From positions 19,619,292 to 19,683,291 of the forward strand of contig BTRK01000003.1 of the NCBI GenBank assembly GCA_036245805.1: a stretch of 64,000 nt of DNA. The letters run 5' to 3'. Every line of letters starts with the position of its first letter. Within the stretch, counting starts at the first letter, position 1. The notes beneath the pieces were generated by a model that was not told where the DNA came from, searched no databases, and saw only the letters and a program-made list of their open reading frames with translations. Source of the stretch: Pristionchus mayeri. Its lineage: Eukaryota; Nematoda; Chromadorea; Rhabditida; Neodiplogasteridae. The position numbers were made by a program, and so were the translations under genes. This document shows positions 22,367 through 32,200 of this stretch, in pieces.

Positions 22367-23160
22367 TCATTCTTCGGTGAACAGTTCCATGGGCTTGAAG
22401 CCAGTGTACTTTCCGTCGGCACTAGGCCATCTCGTCCTGACTGCGTCGATCACGCACGCAGGGAGACGTACTCTCACTCCCCGACCAAGAGGCCCAAGGA
22501 GGGAAGCAACAATGACGCGGTAGCAACCGTATCTCTTCGCCCTTAATGGTATGCTCAATTCAATTACTATAGGGATACGGTAGATGATCGCTGATTTCGC
22601 TAGTGGGACGTTGTCAATTATCGGTGGTTCGTATAGCAATTACAGAATGTGAATGTGTTAGGTTCAATGATGGTAGCGCGTAGGGTAAAATGATCTCACT
22701 CGTTCTCATCCTTGGCTGCATGTCCGTGCTGGTAAGCGTGCAGAGGAACAGCGGCCTCTGCACCCTGATTTAGTACGCTTTCTAAGGTTCAAATATGCCA
22801 TCCCGATTCATTGTAATACAGTAGGCTGTGTAGAGGTAAGCAACTCACAGCTTCCGTGATGAGGAATTCGGTGAAGAGACGATCCCCAGTCACACACGGA
22901 GTGCTCCCGTGATCTCTCAGCTTGTCGGAGAGACCCTTCTTGAGTAGGTTTCCTTTGTTGATGAGGGGGAAGAGGAACAGTGACTGGCAGCAGTAATCGT
23001 GCTTGTCCCTCTGCTCTCGAGGGGGGCAGTGAGTGCAGGTGCACTCGGACACTCGCTCGAGATCGACTCCTTCCGCGAACATCTTCTGTTCCTTCTCCAA
23101 GTACGCGTGATATTTGGAGAGGATTCGCTCGACTTCTTTGTCATCGGGGAGGAACTGCAT
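22367..23160 (-). CDS. transposon-borne protein with P2X7-type cytoplasmic (ballast) domain
   Basis: Three exons with consistent phases. 23160-22849 starts MQFLPDDKEVERILSKYHAY and contains CTCTHCPP, HDYCCQS and PCVTGDRLFTEFLITEA. A middle exon holds GAEAAVPLHAYQHGHAAKDE. The last exon holds RYGCYRVIVASLLGPLGRG, RLPACVIDAVRTRWP and SADGKYTGFKP, with stop at 22369-22367. The order Cys-x-Cys-x2-Cys-P, then CC, then C-T...LF, then a Tyr-Arg helix, then P-(S/A)-C...IR...P...G-x-Y-(S/T)-G-F is the signature of the P2X7 receptor C-terminal zinc/GDP-binding ballast domain. Here it stands alone, with no ion-channel part. AATAAAG lies just past the stop on this strand. It sits head-to-tail upstream of the transposase gene. 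Its role in transposition is unknown. It is deleted from copy A'. Confidence 0.75.
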
Positions 23161-23811
23161 CTAGATCTGAGATAGATTAGTAACGAACGAGAAAGAAGCA
23201 AAACGGTACATAAAAAACGGTGAAAAGAGATAGGAAAAGACCAGCAATGAGCTGATCACGATGCATCGAAAGTATGCAAATAGTATCGACCGATTGGATG
23301 AAGAGTCTCCTCATGATCTCTCATGACGTCATGAGAGGTCAGCCTCACTTTGCTCTTTGTATTCCATTATGTTCTTCTATTTTCGTTCAAATGTTCAACT
23401 GTGCGATAAATGCATTGGAATCTTTTCATAATCAGTTGTAAAGCATAATCACATGTATATCATGTATTTTAATGACAATCAAAACATCCTGCAAAATGAT
23501 GGTCACCGGCAGGATTTGAACCAGCCTTTCCCTCCCTCATTTGCTATACAAAGTGGACCGAGAAGGGAAGAGGGGGGGGGAAAGGCGAGGGAGGTGAGAA
23601 AGTGGTCAGCCAGAGGGCGCGCTATTCAAAATGAGTGTTTTTCATTAGCATACTGTACTTTCCCTGCCCTGCAAGTAAATTTCGCGCGAGCGTATCTCCC
23701 TTCAAAATGGACCTCAGACTTTCATCTTTTGGGATTCTCTCATCGTTCATGAGACCAATACGCGTATTGTCCCATATGCAATTCTCAACTTTGCTGACAC
23801 TCCTTCTTTAA

Positions 23812-24374
23812 AAATAATGAAAATGCAATATATATTCTGAAATTTCATCTACTATTTCACTTCAGCCTCTGTCCTCGGTGAGATCTCGATCTCGTCAGGA
23901 GCTGACCATGGGGAGAGTGGAAACTGCCGTGTAGTCAAGAAATTCAGCACGTGAACCGGTGATTTGTACTAGATATATGACTCATTTACTTGATGTATGT
24001 AAATTATCATGTACTTTCTGATGACTCTCTTTTATTTTGAATGACTTTGGCGTCATTCATCCGCCCGGATAAAGACAGAAACACAAACAGGAGGGAAAGC
24101 GCAAGATATCTCTGATTTTACGAACTAGAATGTATTATCTATTAACGTCTCATGAATCAGCTTACTCATGCGAAGTCGCATGCATATTATTATCATGATA
24201 TCGTTGATTGACGAGGAAGAGTCGGAAATATGAGTAGTCTAGGGTGAATAGAAGCCAGCAGATCACGGTCACAATCAAGCTATTGTCGAATATGTAGACA
24301 TAAATTGCAATTGTGAAAATTCCTGGTTCAAAGTTCAAGGTGCAACATCCCGTTTGAAAATGTTGATGAGAACT
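23812..24374. other. non-coding part of the duplicated receptor block
   Basis: About 560 bp between the Kolobok-like element and the receptor stop codon. It is homologous in inverted orientation to about 49490-49820 plus 51066-51290; the mariner at 49824-51063 interrupts the right copy. Shared words include TGAGATCTCGATCTCGTCAGGA and ACAAACAGGAGGGAAA. No gene was seen. Confidence 0.6.
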
Positions 24375-26129
24375 CTATTCAATGAGAACTGGCAGTGGGA
24401 GTGGAAGAGGGAATACAGAAGGCGCACAAGTTCTTCTTCTGAAATTTGCTTCTCTGTCATTAAATATGTTCATTCTCTCGGGGACTTTCGTCAGACCAAA
24501 ACATACATCATTCAGCAAGAAAACGACCGCGTTCGTGGTCGAGTTCAGCAGTGAAAGCAGCACAGGAATTCTAAAAAAATGTGACATTTAAAGTTTTTTT
24601 CAGCCACAATCATCGTGAAAATTCTTACCCTTTGACCCATTGTGCTGTGGTGGGAGGCAGCAGCGAGAATGTTCCCCACGAGAGCACGTAGCTGATTGCT
24701 ATGACCGCAAATTGAGCGGTAAATCTTTAAAAAAATCTTTCAAAGTTCTGCGGTAGCGCACTGCTATTCAGCACGGGAATCCTGACACAAACGTGTAATT
24801 TACAGTTTTTTCCGCCACAATCATCATCAAATATCCTACCCTTTGACCCATTGTGCTGTGGTGGGAGGCAGCAGCGAGAAGGTTCCCCACGAGAGGACGT
24901 AACTGATTGCTATGACCGCAAATTGAGCGGTAAATCTAGAAAATCTTTCAAAGTTCTCCTGGAGACCACTGTTAGCACAGTAAACAATAGCCTTAGACAC
25001 AGTTGGCTACCTCAACTCCTGTTTTCTTCTCCTACTGAGCTCTCTTGACTGGAGATTCAGGCGTTTTCCAATGAAGCGAATGGAGAAAAGGATCTGGAAT
25101 AGATTATACTGTCTTGAAATGATCAACGATCCTGAAATGGAATCGCGCACTCACAACGCAGTAAATCGCCAGCGGAATCACAGAGCACGCTATTTTCGCG
25201 GGCAGTTTGATATATGCCCAACCGTAGTTGAAGACGCCAGGAATGAGCACTTCGCGGAACGAATAGTTTGAGTAGGCGAGCTCAATCCTGCAAGCCCATA
25301 TTGATGAAGGACCAGAGCAACACTTGGTTGGGAATTCAAGTGAAGTAAAGAGCGTTTTTTTTGTCATCACTACGTTGCTCGTCTCACTTGCAACAGAGGA
25401 GAAAGTATTGGAGAGTGACAGTTATGAGGATCGCTAGTAGATGTTGGAGGAGAGAGAAGAGAAGAGTCCTCGAGGGAGTGAAGAAGTGCAGTCGGAGAAG
25501 CACCGTCACTACGAATCTGCATCGACATATTTTCGAAAATATTTTTTCTTGCGTTCAACCTGTTAAGAGCAAGAGACACTTGCGATAGGGAATTGTTGTA
25601 CCAGCAGTAGGTCTGTGTGGAATCGAGAAAGGAAGACAGGTAAGGTCCCAGAAGGTCGCCAAGCAGAGTTGCCTGAGGAAATAATATCAGTAAAGAAACG
25701 TATTGTATGCACCTGCATAATGACTGAAGGAGCGACGTAAAACAAGTGAATCAATTCGAATACGATATCAGTAATCAACGGTTGTAGGTAGAGAATGTAC
25801 ATGGCGGACTGGAAACTTATGTTTATTGACTTTAAATATCTTCTCTGACATGATTCTGTCCGAGTTTACCCTGAACGATCATGCCATGAATTGTGAGTGA
25901 ATTTAGAGCGACCTGAAGAGGTCTCGTTGAGATAAGTTTTTTTTTACAAGTTTACCCCAAATGCCGAAACGACAATATAGACTGAGCCAACGGCAATTGG
26001 CGTCTCCATGAGAAGGAAGCTTAGTCTGTGACTACTATGTGATGATATAACGGAAATAGAGTGCGATTGAAAGAAGATATTGTTGAATAGCGCGTGGGCA
26101 ACATGGATGGATATACGAGCATGACTCAT
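24375..26129 (-). CDS. 7TM chemoreceptor (Srx-like), left copy
   Basis: Minus-strand exons in order: a first exon with HRLSFLLMETPIAVGSVYIV (TM1); ALNSLTIHGMIVQ; YILYLQPLITDIVFELIHLF (TM2); LLGDLLGPYLSSFLDSTQTY then WYNNSLSQVSLALNR (TM3 with the NRF element completed by the next exon); FFTPSRTLLFSLLQHLLAIL (TM4); FNYGWAYIKLPAKIACSVIP (TM5); AVIAISYVLSWGTFSLLPPT (TM6); and IPVLLSLLNSTTNAVVFLLN (TM7). The tail ends PLPVLIE at 24375. The SQ..LA.NRF pattern resembles class Srx chemosensory GPCRs, but the class call is tentative. Most junctions keep phase; the exon 1/2/3 phases could not all be reconciled. The TM6 exon is present twice in tandem. The homologous right copy is at 47944-49483. Confidence 0.7.
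24594..24966 (-). repeat. tandemly duplicated TM6 exon of the left receptor
   Basis: Two direct copies of about 165 bp each (about 24594-24763 and 24806-24966). Each contains an acceptor, the exon from FTAQFAVIAI to TAQWVKG, and a donor. Exon ends and phases are identical (AG|A at the start, GG| at the end). Either exon can therefore be used, and inclusion of both also keeps frame. The right-hand receptor has only one copy (49135-49232). Confidence 0.75.
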
Positions 26130-26470
26130 CTGACTCCGAAATAGATACTACAAGATTCATACAATATCTAATCGACATCTCTTCGTCCCGATAGATTTCC
26201 TTGACACTACACAAAAATAAATGAATAGTTCATAATGATTTAAAAAATAATTTGTTATATTTATTTGGAAATAAAACATTCAATAAACATTATCAGAGAA
26301 CATCTCTTTCGAAATATTAGAGTACGTGATGTACTGTACATTACCCGAACTCGAAAACATGAGTGCAAGCCTTCTAATCACACTTGTTTAGCATTAACTT
26401 TGAGTCACAAAAATCCTCGCAAATATTTTGCTCTGAAATCACTTGTGACAATGTTATCAGTAGATGTTGC

Positions 26471-26476
26471 ATATAA
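26471..26476 (+). promoter_or_regulatory. TATA-like box of small-peptide gene
   Basis: GCATATAAGGG lies about 35-40 bp upstream of the ATG at 26511. The equivalent box is kept in the right copy (47598-47603, minus) and in the related gene at 27609 (TATAAAAGG). Confidence 0.5.
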
Positions 26477-26510
26477 GGGAGAGGTTTCAAGCGACTGCGC
26501 ACATTCGGAG

Positions 26511-26786
26511 ATGAAGATTGTAATAGTTCTGTTCCTTGTCCTTCTTGTGGCCGCTATTGCTGTAAGTTAGCTGATTGAGTATTAAAAACGATCCCAACTT
26601 TCAACTTTGCATTGAATGCTCGTTTGCCTAGAAAACATAACACATAAGATTTTCAATAACATCATTTAGGCTAGCTACCCGAAAGCCTCCACCATCGCCC
26701 GCAAGCATTTTCGTCGTCTGTCTCCAGGAGACGTGATAATTCCTCGACGTTGGCGACGACAAGATCATCATCGTCCCTCCTTTTGA
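26511..26786 (+). CDS. small secreted peptide, two exons
   Basis: Exon 1 (26511-26561) encodes MKIVIVLFLVLLVAAIA, a near-perfect signal peptide. An intron of about 108 bp (GTAAGT...TTTAG) leads to exon 2 (26670-26786), ASYPKASTIARKHF...LSPGDVIIPRRWRRQDHHRP, ending in SF and a stop. The mature peptide of about 38 residues is rich in Arg and His and has no Cys. The words GDVIIP are shared with the related gene at 27609-28068. A +1 shift after VIIP would give a GDDKII...PIE ending like that gene, so an old frameshift may have changed the tail here and in the right copy (47269-47563). The function is unknown. Such peptides in nematodes include neuropeptide- or antimicrobial-like products, but nothing here decides. 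Confidence 0.6.
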
Positions 26787-27567
26787 CTTTATCCGGCCGG
26801 CTGGCCCTATTGAGTGAGAAGTTATTATCATATTATTGTTATTATTATGCTCCCTGTACCTGAAGAACACAGTCGAAAGCCGAATGCCATCATTCCCATT
26901 TCCAGCTTATCATCAAGAAATTACGCATTGACAAAATTTCCTGTTTGCGTATGTACTTGGATAATTGCATTTCAAAGCCAGTTGAAAATACCTCTTCCTT
27001 TCTTAAAGGAGGGCTCTCGGCAAAGTAGCCACATTGATAGAAGGGAGGTTCCACCCTCCAAAGATCATAGCGCGGGCTAGGAAGCGTACACACATCGATG
27101 GGATAGCTCAGTGGTAGAGCAGCCGTCACGTAATCGGAAAGTTGCGGTTTCGATCCCCACCAGTTTTTGACAAAACTTCAAGATATTTGAATTCGCGCAC
27201 TTCCCTGTCCCACAAGCGTCCATGACATTCAGCCAACTAATCATAACTATGTTTAGACTAGAGATATTAATTTAATTTTTTTGGAGCCTTTAGTCGTTAA
27301 GGGGAGCTAGGTCATGGCAATGACAGGGTCCAAAGTTGAACTTTGCCTTCAGTCCTCCTTTAACGTTGATTAAACGTTGATTACGATAAACGATAAATTA
27401 TTGACCACTCGAATTGCCGTACGTTGCATTTGCATGTCTATCTGTGTTTTCGACAGACGTTGAAAATTCGAAAACAAAACATTGCTGACTTCTGACGACG
27501 AAGTTGAGTCACTCAGCACATTCGCAAATATTTTGCGCGCTATCAAATGCTATCATAACGGGGCGAC
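26787..27567. other. intergenic, with a tRNA-like sequence
   Basis: This region is homologous in inverted orientation to about 46440-47200: strong to about 27010, then a patch at 27345-27430 including CCACTCGAATTG. At 27107-27165 the left copy carries a tRNA-like stretch (see separate entry) that is absent from the right copy. No protein gene was seen. Confidence 0.45.
27100..27168 (+). tRNA. tRNA-like sequence / tRNA pseudogene
   Basis: It contains a canonical A box (TAGCTCAGTGGTAGAGC) and a B box (GGTTTCGATCC) with a 7-nt T loop, spaced as in tRNA genes. The anticodon stem has mismatches and the acceptor ends (GATGGGA and CACCAGT) do not pair. It is therefore more likely a decayed tRNA or tRNA-derived SINE head than a working gene. 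Confidence 0.3.
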
Positions 27568-27574
27568 TATAAAA
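27568..27574 (+). promoter_or_regulatory. TATA box of secreted-peptide gene
   Basis: CTATAAAAGG lies 35 bp upstream of the ATG at 27609 and matches the TATA consensus. It sits at the same distance as in the paralogous peptide gene at 26511. Confidence 0.6.
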
Positions 27575-27608
27575 GGTCAAAAGATGCCAGTTGATGCATC
27601 AGTCGACA

Positions 27609-28068
27609 ATGAAAGCTGCAATTGTTCTTCTCGTATTTCTGCTAGTGACAACTAATGCGGTAAGGTTTCAATGGGTAGCAACCAAGGATCAGTAATTACC
27701 TACCCAGAACGTTCACTGCTCATAAATCAATGAAAAACTCCTTTTAAAGAAACTATTTAATCCATTTCGGAGCTGCTTATCAAGAAATAATATAGGAAAT
27801 GTACTAATTCTAGTTATTGTGTCGACCGCGACCCAGAGGCGGTTGTTACAAGAGGAGCGCCATTGAGAATTCAATAAGCAAGTTCCAGGTTGTACAAAAC
27901 AATAGCAAAAATTATTGTACCCATTTTTTTTTTTTGTAAATCCGGAGAATTCCCTGGAGAATCCCTTCAGATCTAAACGGAGATGTCATAATTCCTCCTG
28001 ATATCGGAGACGATCGAATTATCCACAATCCTGATTTCCCGAGCGACCCAAACGATCCGATTGAGTGA
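27609..28068 (+). CDS. small secreted peptide (GDVIIP family)
   Basis: Exon 1 (27609-27659) encodes MKAAIVLLVFLLVTTNA, a signal peptide, and ends at GTAAGG. The second coding stretch before the stop at 28066-28068 reads PSDLNGDVIIPPDIGDDRII, HNPDFPSDPNDPIE, an acidic, Cys-free tail. GDVIIP and the terminal PIE tie it to the duplicated peptide genes at 26511 and 47563. The acceptor is uncertain: the best-looking one (CCCTTCAG) would put exon 2 out of phase, so either another acceptor is used or the copy carries a small lesion. The role is unknown. Confidence 0.55.
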
Positions 28069-29259
28069 GTTCATTTATTTTTAACCATGAAACCTTCGTT
28101 GTTTGTATTCTCGTGAGCCAAATCATTTCAGAACAAAGTGATACAGGAACAGCAATTGGGATTCGTAATGTTTTTGTTTGCGATAAACAATTTTTTTGAT
28201 TCTGTAAAGTCTTCTAACTTTACTCAATTACTCAGAGAATATCACTTCGGAACAATTAAGAGGCCGGATCGGAGAACAGTCACCACTGCCCGGACATTCC
28301 GCAAAGATTTTTGATTCAGTCCATGATACTCATAGGACCTACAGTGCATAGGGAGTTAATTTGAAATTTCACAATGATACCGCCTGGGAGGGGCAAAGCG
28401 GACAGCCATGTTCGGGTACAGTGAAAAATGATGAAAATTCATATTTTCTCAACCGATTTAGTTAGACTCAAAATTCGTTTAGCATTATGCTAGGCTACCC
28501 AAAAGTGCTGTAGGAGACCATGGATATCGAATTTGGTTAGATTTTGAATGTGATAATTTTTCCAAATTTTACACTTTTCTGGAGTTTTTCCTATGTTGCA
28601 ATTGTTTCGGGATATAATTTCGAATACCTTGTTGTAGCTGGCTTACATGCGCTTCATATCTGACTATAGCAGATCAAATCCTTAGTAAGTCGCGAAAAAC
28701 CGCACTGAAGATCGGGTGATCATGACTAAGTCGGCGGTTTTCCGATTTCCACATTTCTTTTTCTTCGGAATGTGCTCGAATTTACTCGAAATTTATAAGA
28801 CGGTGTTCCGCAGTGCTATGGACCCATTTTTTTTCGATTCATAATGTCTTTACAATATCATGCTCAATTTTAATTATTTTTTCTCGTTTATTTTCTGTTT
28901 TGCAGTTGATTGGGCGTATCATTTCCAATACCGTATGGTAGCTTACCCACACATCTCTTACATCAGACCATAGTATTTCAAATCCGCGTCTTAGTAAGTC
29001 ACGAAAAGTGGCATTGAATGTCGTGTTACCATGACCATTTCCATTGAATTTATGTCTACGTTTTAAATTATGATCAGAATGTGCCCATGTTGACTCGAAA
29101 TAGAGAAAATTGTGACATTTTTAATTCTGGACTTCGGCGAATTGTTTATTTGTGAAAGAAACACTCACATATTAGCATGATTAAAAATAAAACAAAGCAA
29201 GAGTGGTGGGGCCTCTTGAGGTGCCTGTCGTGTACAAGCATATCGGTCACCCCCTGTTT

Positions 29260-32200
29260 CTAATGTATGTCAGGAATTTCAGGAATCTTAGGAATCTCAG
29301 GAATCGGAGGAATCGGAGGAATCTCGGGAAGTTCGGGAATCAAAGGCATCTCTGCATCTATTGTACCCTTTGATTCTTCAAGCTCCTTATTCTCGACTGG
29401 TTCCTCGGTAACATTTGATTCATCATCATCTGCATCATCTTTGAGCAGCTCATCGTACTTCTCCATAACAGCTCTTCTGAAGATCTCCTCCTCGTCGAAT
29501 AGTGGCTCCGTTTCGTATTCCAATTCCTCATCTCCCTCAGTTTTGAATAGTTCATTCACTTCGTTCACTTCATCTTCATCCACTTCCATCATCTCCTCTT
29601 CTTCCTCCTTATTCAGCTTCTTCTTCTTGTGCTTCTGCCCAGTCTTCTTCCTCTTTTCGATCTTCGTTCGTTTAAATCTTGAAAATACTCCAGCAATCTG
29701 TCTCGAAGAGAGCAGATCGTCCAGTGCGAACATCATTTCTCCTCCCGGTTTAGTCTTGGTTCTCATTAGTTCCTCAGCTCCTCTCGCATCCGTCTTCGCT
29801 TCAGACTTCTCACCCGCGTCGTATATCTCCCGAAGGAATTTCCTCAGGGAATCGCCTGTTCTGTCTTCTCTTCGGAAGGGCCCATCCCATCTGTTGCTGT
29901 ATTCCATTCGCATTGTCGTCAGGAGAGCGGATGAAGCTTCGTCAATTACAGGACAGACTCTTGGAGGGAATACCGCCTCGACAAAACTTGAATATGAATG
30001 AAGGGCATAATCCAGGACATTCTCGATTTCAGGTCGTCTCAGATGCTTCCCAATAAGCATATGTCTCTCCAGATGCTTCTCGGAAAGGAACTCCTTAGCA
30101 CATGATTCGATAGGGCAACGATATAGTGCAGAGGCCAATGTAGTTTTCTGCTTGCACTCCTTCGACTCCTGCTTCTTGTCACACACAGTGTCTTCATCTT
30201 CCTCTTCTTCCTCCTCCTCATATAAATTTCCTCCCTCCTTGTTCTCATCCATCTTCTCGATTGCTTCGGCAGCTTCCTTCTCCTTGCGCATCATCATCTC
30301 ACGCTTCGTCTCTCGCTTTTCTCCCACTCGAGCCCAGAAGTTTTCCAAGTACTCAGCTCCTCCTGTTTTCTCCACCGCCAATCTAGCCTTATTGGGAATG
30401 AGAGTGGAATATGGAATCGTTTTGCCCTTTCCGATTTTCCAGAATCTATGGACACGAATTGAATCCTCCTCGAAAGTAAACGCATTGTACTTGATGAGGT
30501 CGGGAATCGGAGAAGAGGATATTTCAACTTCGTCGTTCTCTTCATCTCCCACCAATCTGACTAGCTCGTAGCTGTATCCAGGACGAGTCGCTCCTTGATC
30601 CAAAGCGTGGAATAACTGGTCAGGATTTGTGACTGGCTTTCCTGAGTCGGCGTATGCACGGACATCACCCTTCATTACAGCGGAACCACGGTCGCAAGGC
30701 CCCTTTCCGGCTTGCGCCTCAGAGAAGTACCAGCCGCAACCTCGACTTTCTCGTCCATTGCAATGGAGTAGATCGACGAAATTGTGGAGGAGCTCTTGTA
30801 TGGACCTGAATATTGTTGTTTACACTTTTTATTTCGTAATAATCTATATGGAAATGATTTTTTTTGCATAGATGCATTCAATATTTATTTCTCAGAACCA
30901 ACCAGCCTGGTCCGATCTCAAGAAGACTCGGGAAATGCCTCTTCTACGAAGCTGGTAGAAAATTGAGCGAATGATAGCCGTGACCATCGCTGAATCCTGT
31001 GATTGTTTGTTCGAATTTCTAATGAAGTCATCGAAAAATATATCTCACTTCTCGCTCTCCTTTGATGATCGTTACAAAGTGATGCTGCCACAAATCGCCC
31101 CTTTCCCACATGAGTGCATGCCCCATGTGCCATGGCATCCCTCTAAGGGCGTACCAGTCCGAAGTCGATTCTCGTGGATTGAGGGGGAGAAGCTTCATGA
31201 TAAAGTCCAGTGTCAGAAGACATTCTCCGGGCTGAATATCATTATTTTAAAATATCCTTTCAAATATTCATCAATTACCTTCAATCCCGCCACAATCTGC
31301 TGTCTGTCGTACTCCGACTTCGCTACATGAAGCTGATGAGCCTTGAGCTTCTCGATCTTGATTACCCAGTCGCTCAAGTCCCTCATCATCATCTCAATCT
31401 CATGCTTGAGTTTCTTGTCCTCCTTGTGCTTCTTCAGGAGTTCATTCAGAGTCTCCCTCATGTCTGTGAGCCAGACATGCACATTCTCGCAGTGATGGCA
31501 TACACGCGTGTGACCATGACTCCAGGGTGACTTCGGCTTGATACAGTCCATTTGAAAAGCGAGATCATCTGGGTCGGAAAGTGCGAAGCTGAATTTCAAA
31601 ATTGCACTGACTGTACATTTTAGATTTATACCTCCAACAATGATCGCCGATGGTTGAGTACTATTGCCTGCTTGCGAGCATCATCGAGCGAAGAGAGTCA
31701 TGAAGATACTTGGAAATCCAGTTCTTCGCCATCATATTCTCAATTGCAATCGCAGCACGATCGAAAGCCTAAAAAAATCTCGGCATACCAGAATTTGAAA
31801 ATATTGTATAATTATTATTGCACAATAATATTTGAAAATAATATATGATAGTTCAAAAAGTGAACCCACTTCCATCGCATCCGCGATGATAATATCAACT
31901 CCGTGGAGAGACTTCCTTCTCTCAGCAGCACACACTTTGGCTATTTTTCTTGTTTCCGGAATGAGCATATCTTCTTCTTCATAATCTATCAGCTCTCTGA
32001 TGAGGAAAATAATAAATTGAGTTGAATGACCAAAGAACTGACTTTTTATATGTCGCATATAGCTCCCCAATTCGCAATTTTCTGATCGTGTTAGGAATCG
32101 ATATCCACTTTCCCATAGAATCCTTGACTTCTCTCGTTCCATAAGGTGCGTTCAGGGTGGACTTGAAGCTGAAGTTGTTTTATATTTCTTTAAAGTAGTA

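Larger units (their letters stand above)
18566..23807 (-). mobile_element. Kolobok-like DNA transposon, copy A (5.2 kb, TTAA target)
   Basis: The ends AGAAGGATTGTCAGCAAAG (18566) and CTTTGCTGACACTCCTTCT (to 23807) are inverted repeats. They are flanked on both sides by TTAA (18562-18565, 23808-23811). The element holds a THAP/DDE transposase gene, a second gene with a P2X7-ballast-type domain (both minus) and, near the left end, a captured rps-17 promoter plus exon (plus). TTAA targets are used by piggyBac and Kolobok superfamilies; the THAP finger and the transposase motifs favour Kolobok. The second copy, inverted and further damaged, is at 36261-44853. Confidence 0.85.

Noticed and set aside
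23500..23560. tRNA-like B box inside the Kolobok-like elements (also 36530-36575)
   Set aside because: On the minus strand it reads GGTTCAAATCC with a matching CCGGTGACCA end, but A and B boxes are too close for a tRNA; it may be a remnant.
29267..30001. 244-codon plus-strand open frame, Ser-rich
   Set aside because: Antisense shadow of the Glu/Asp-rich last exon of the 7.2-kb element gene.
30152..30571. 139-codon plus-strand open frame
   Set aside because: Antisense shadow of the same exon; Ser runs come from complementing GAG/GAA codons.
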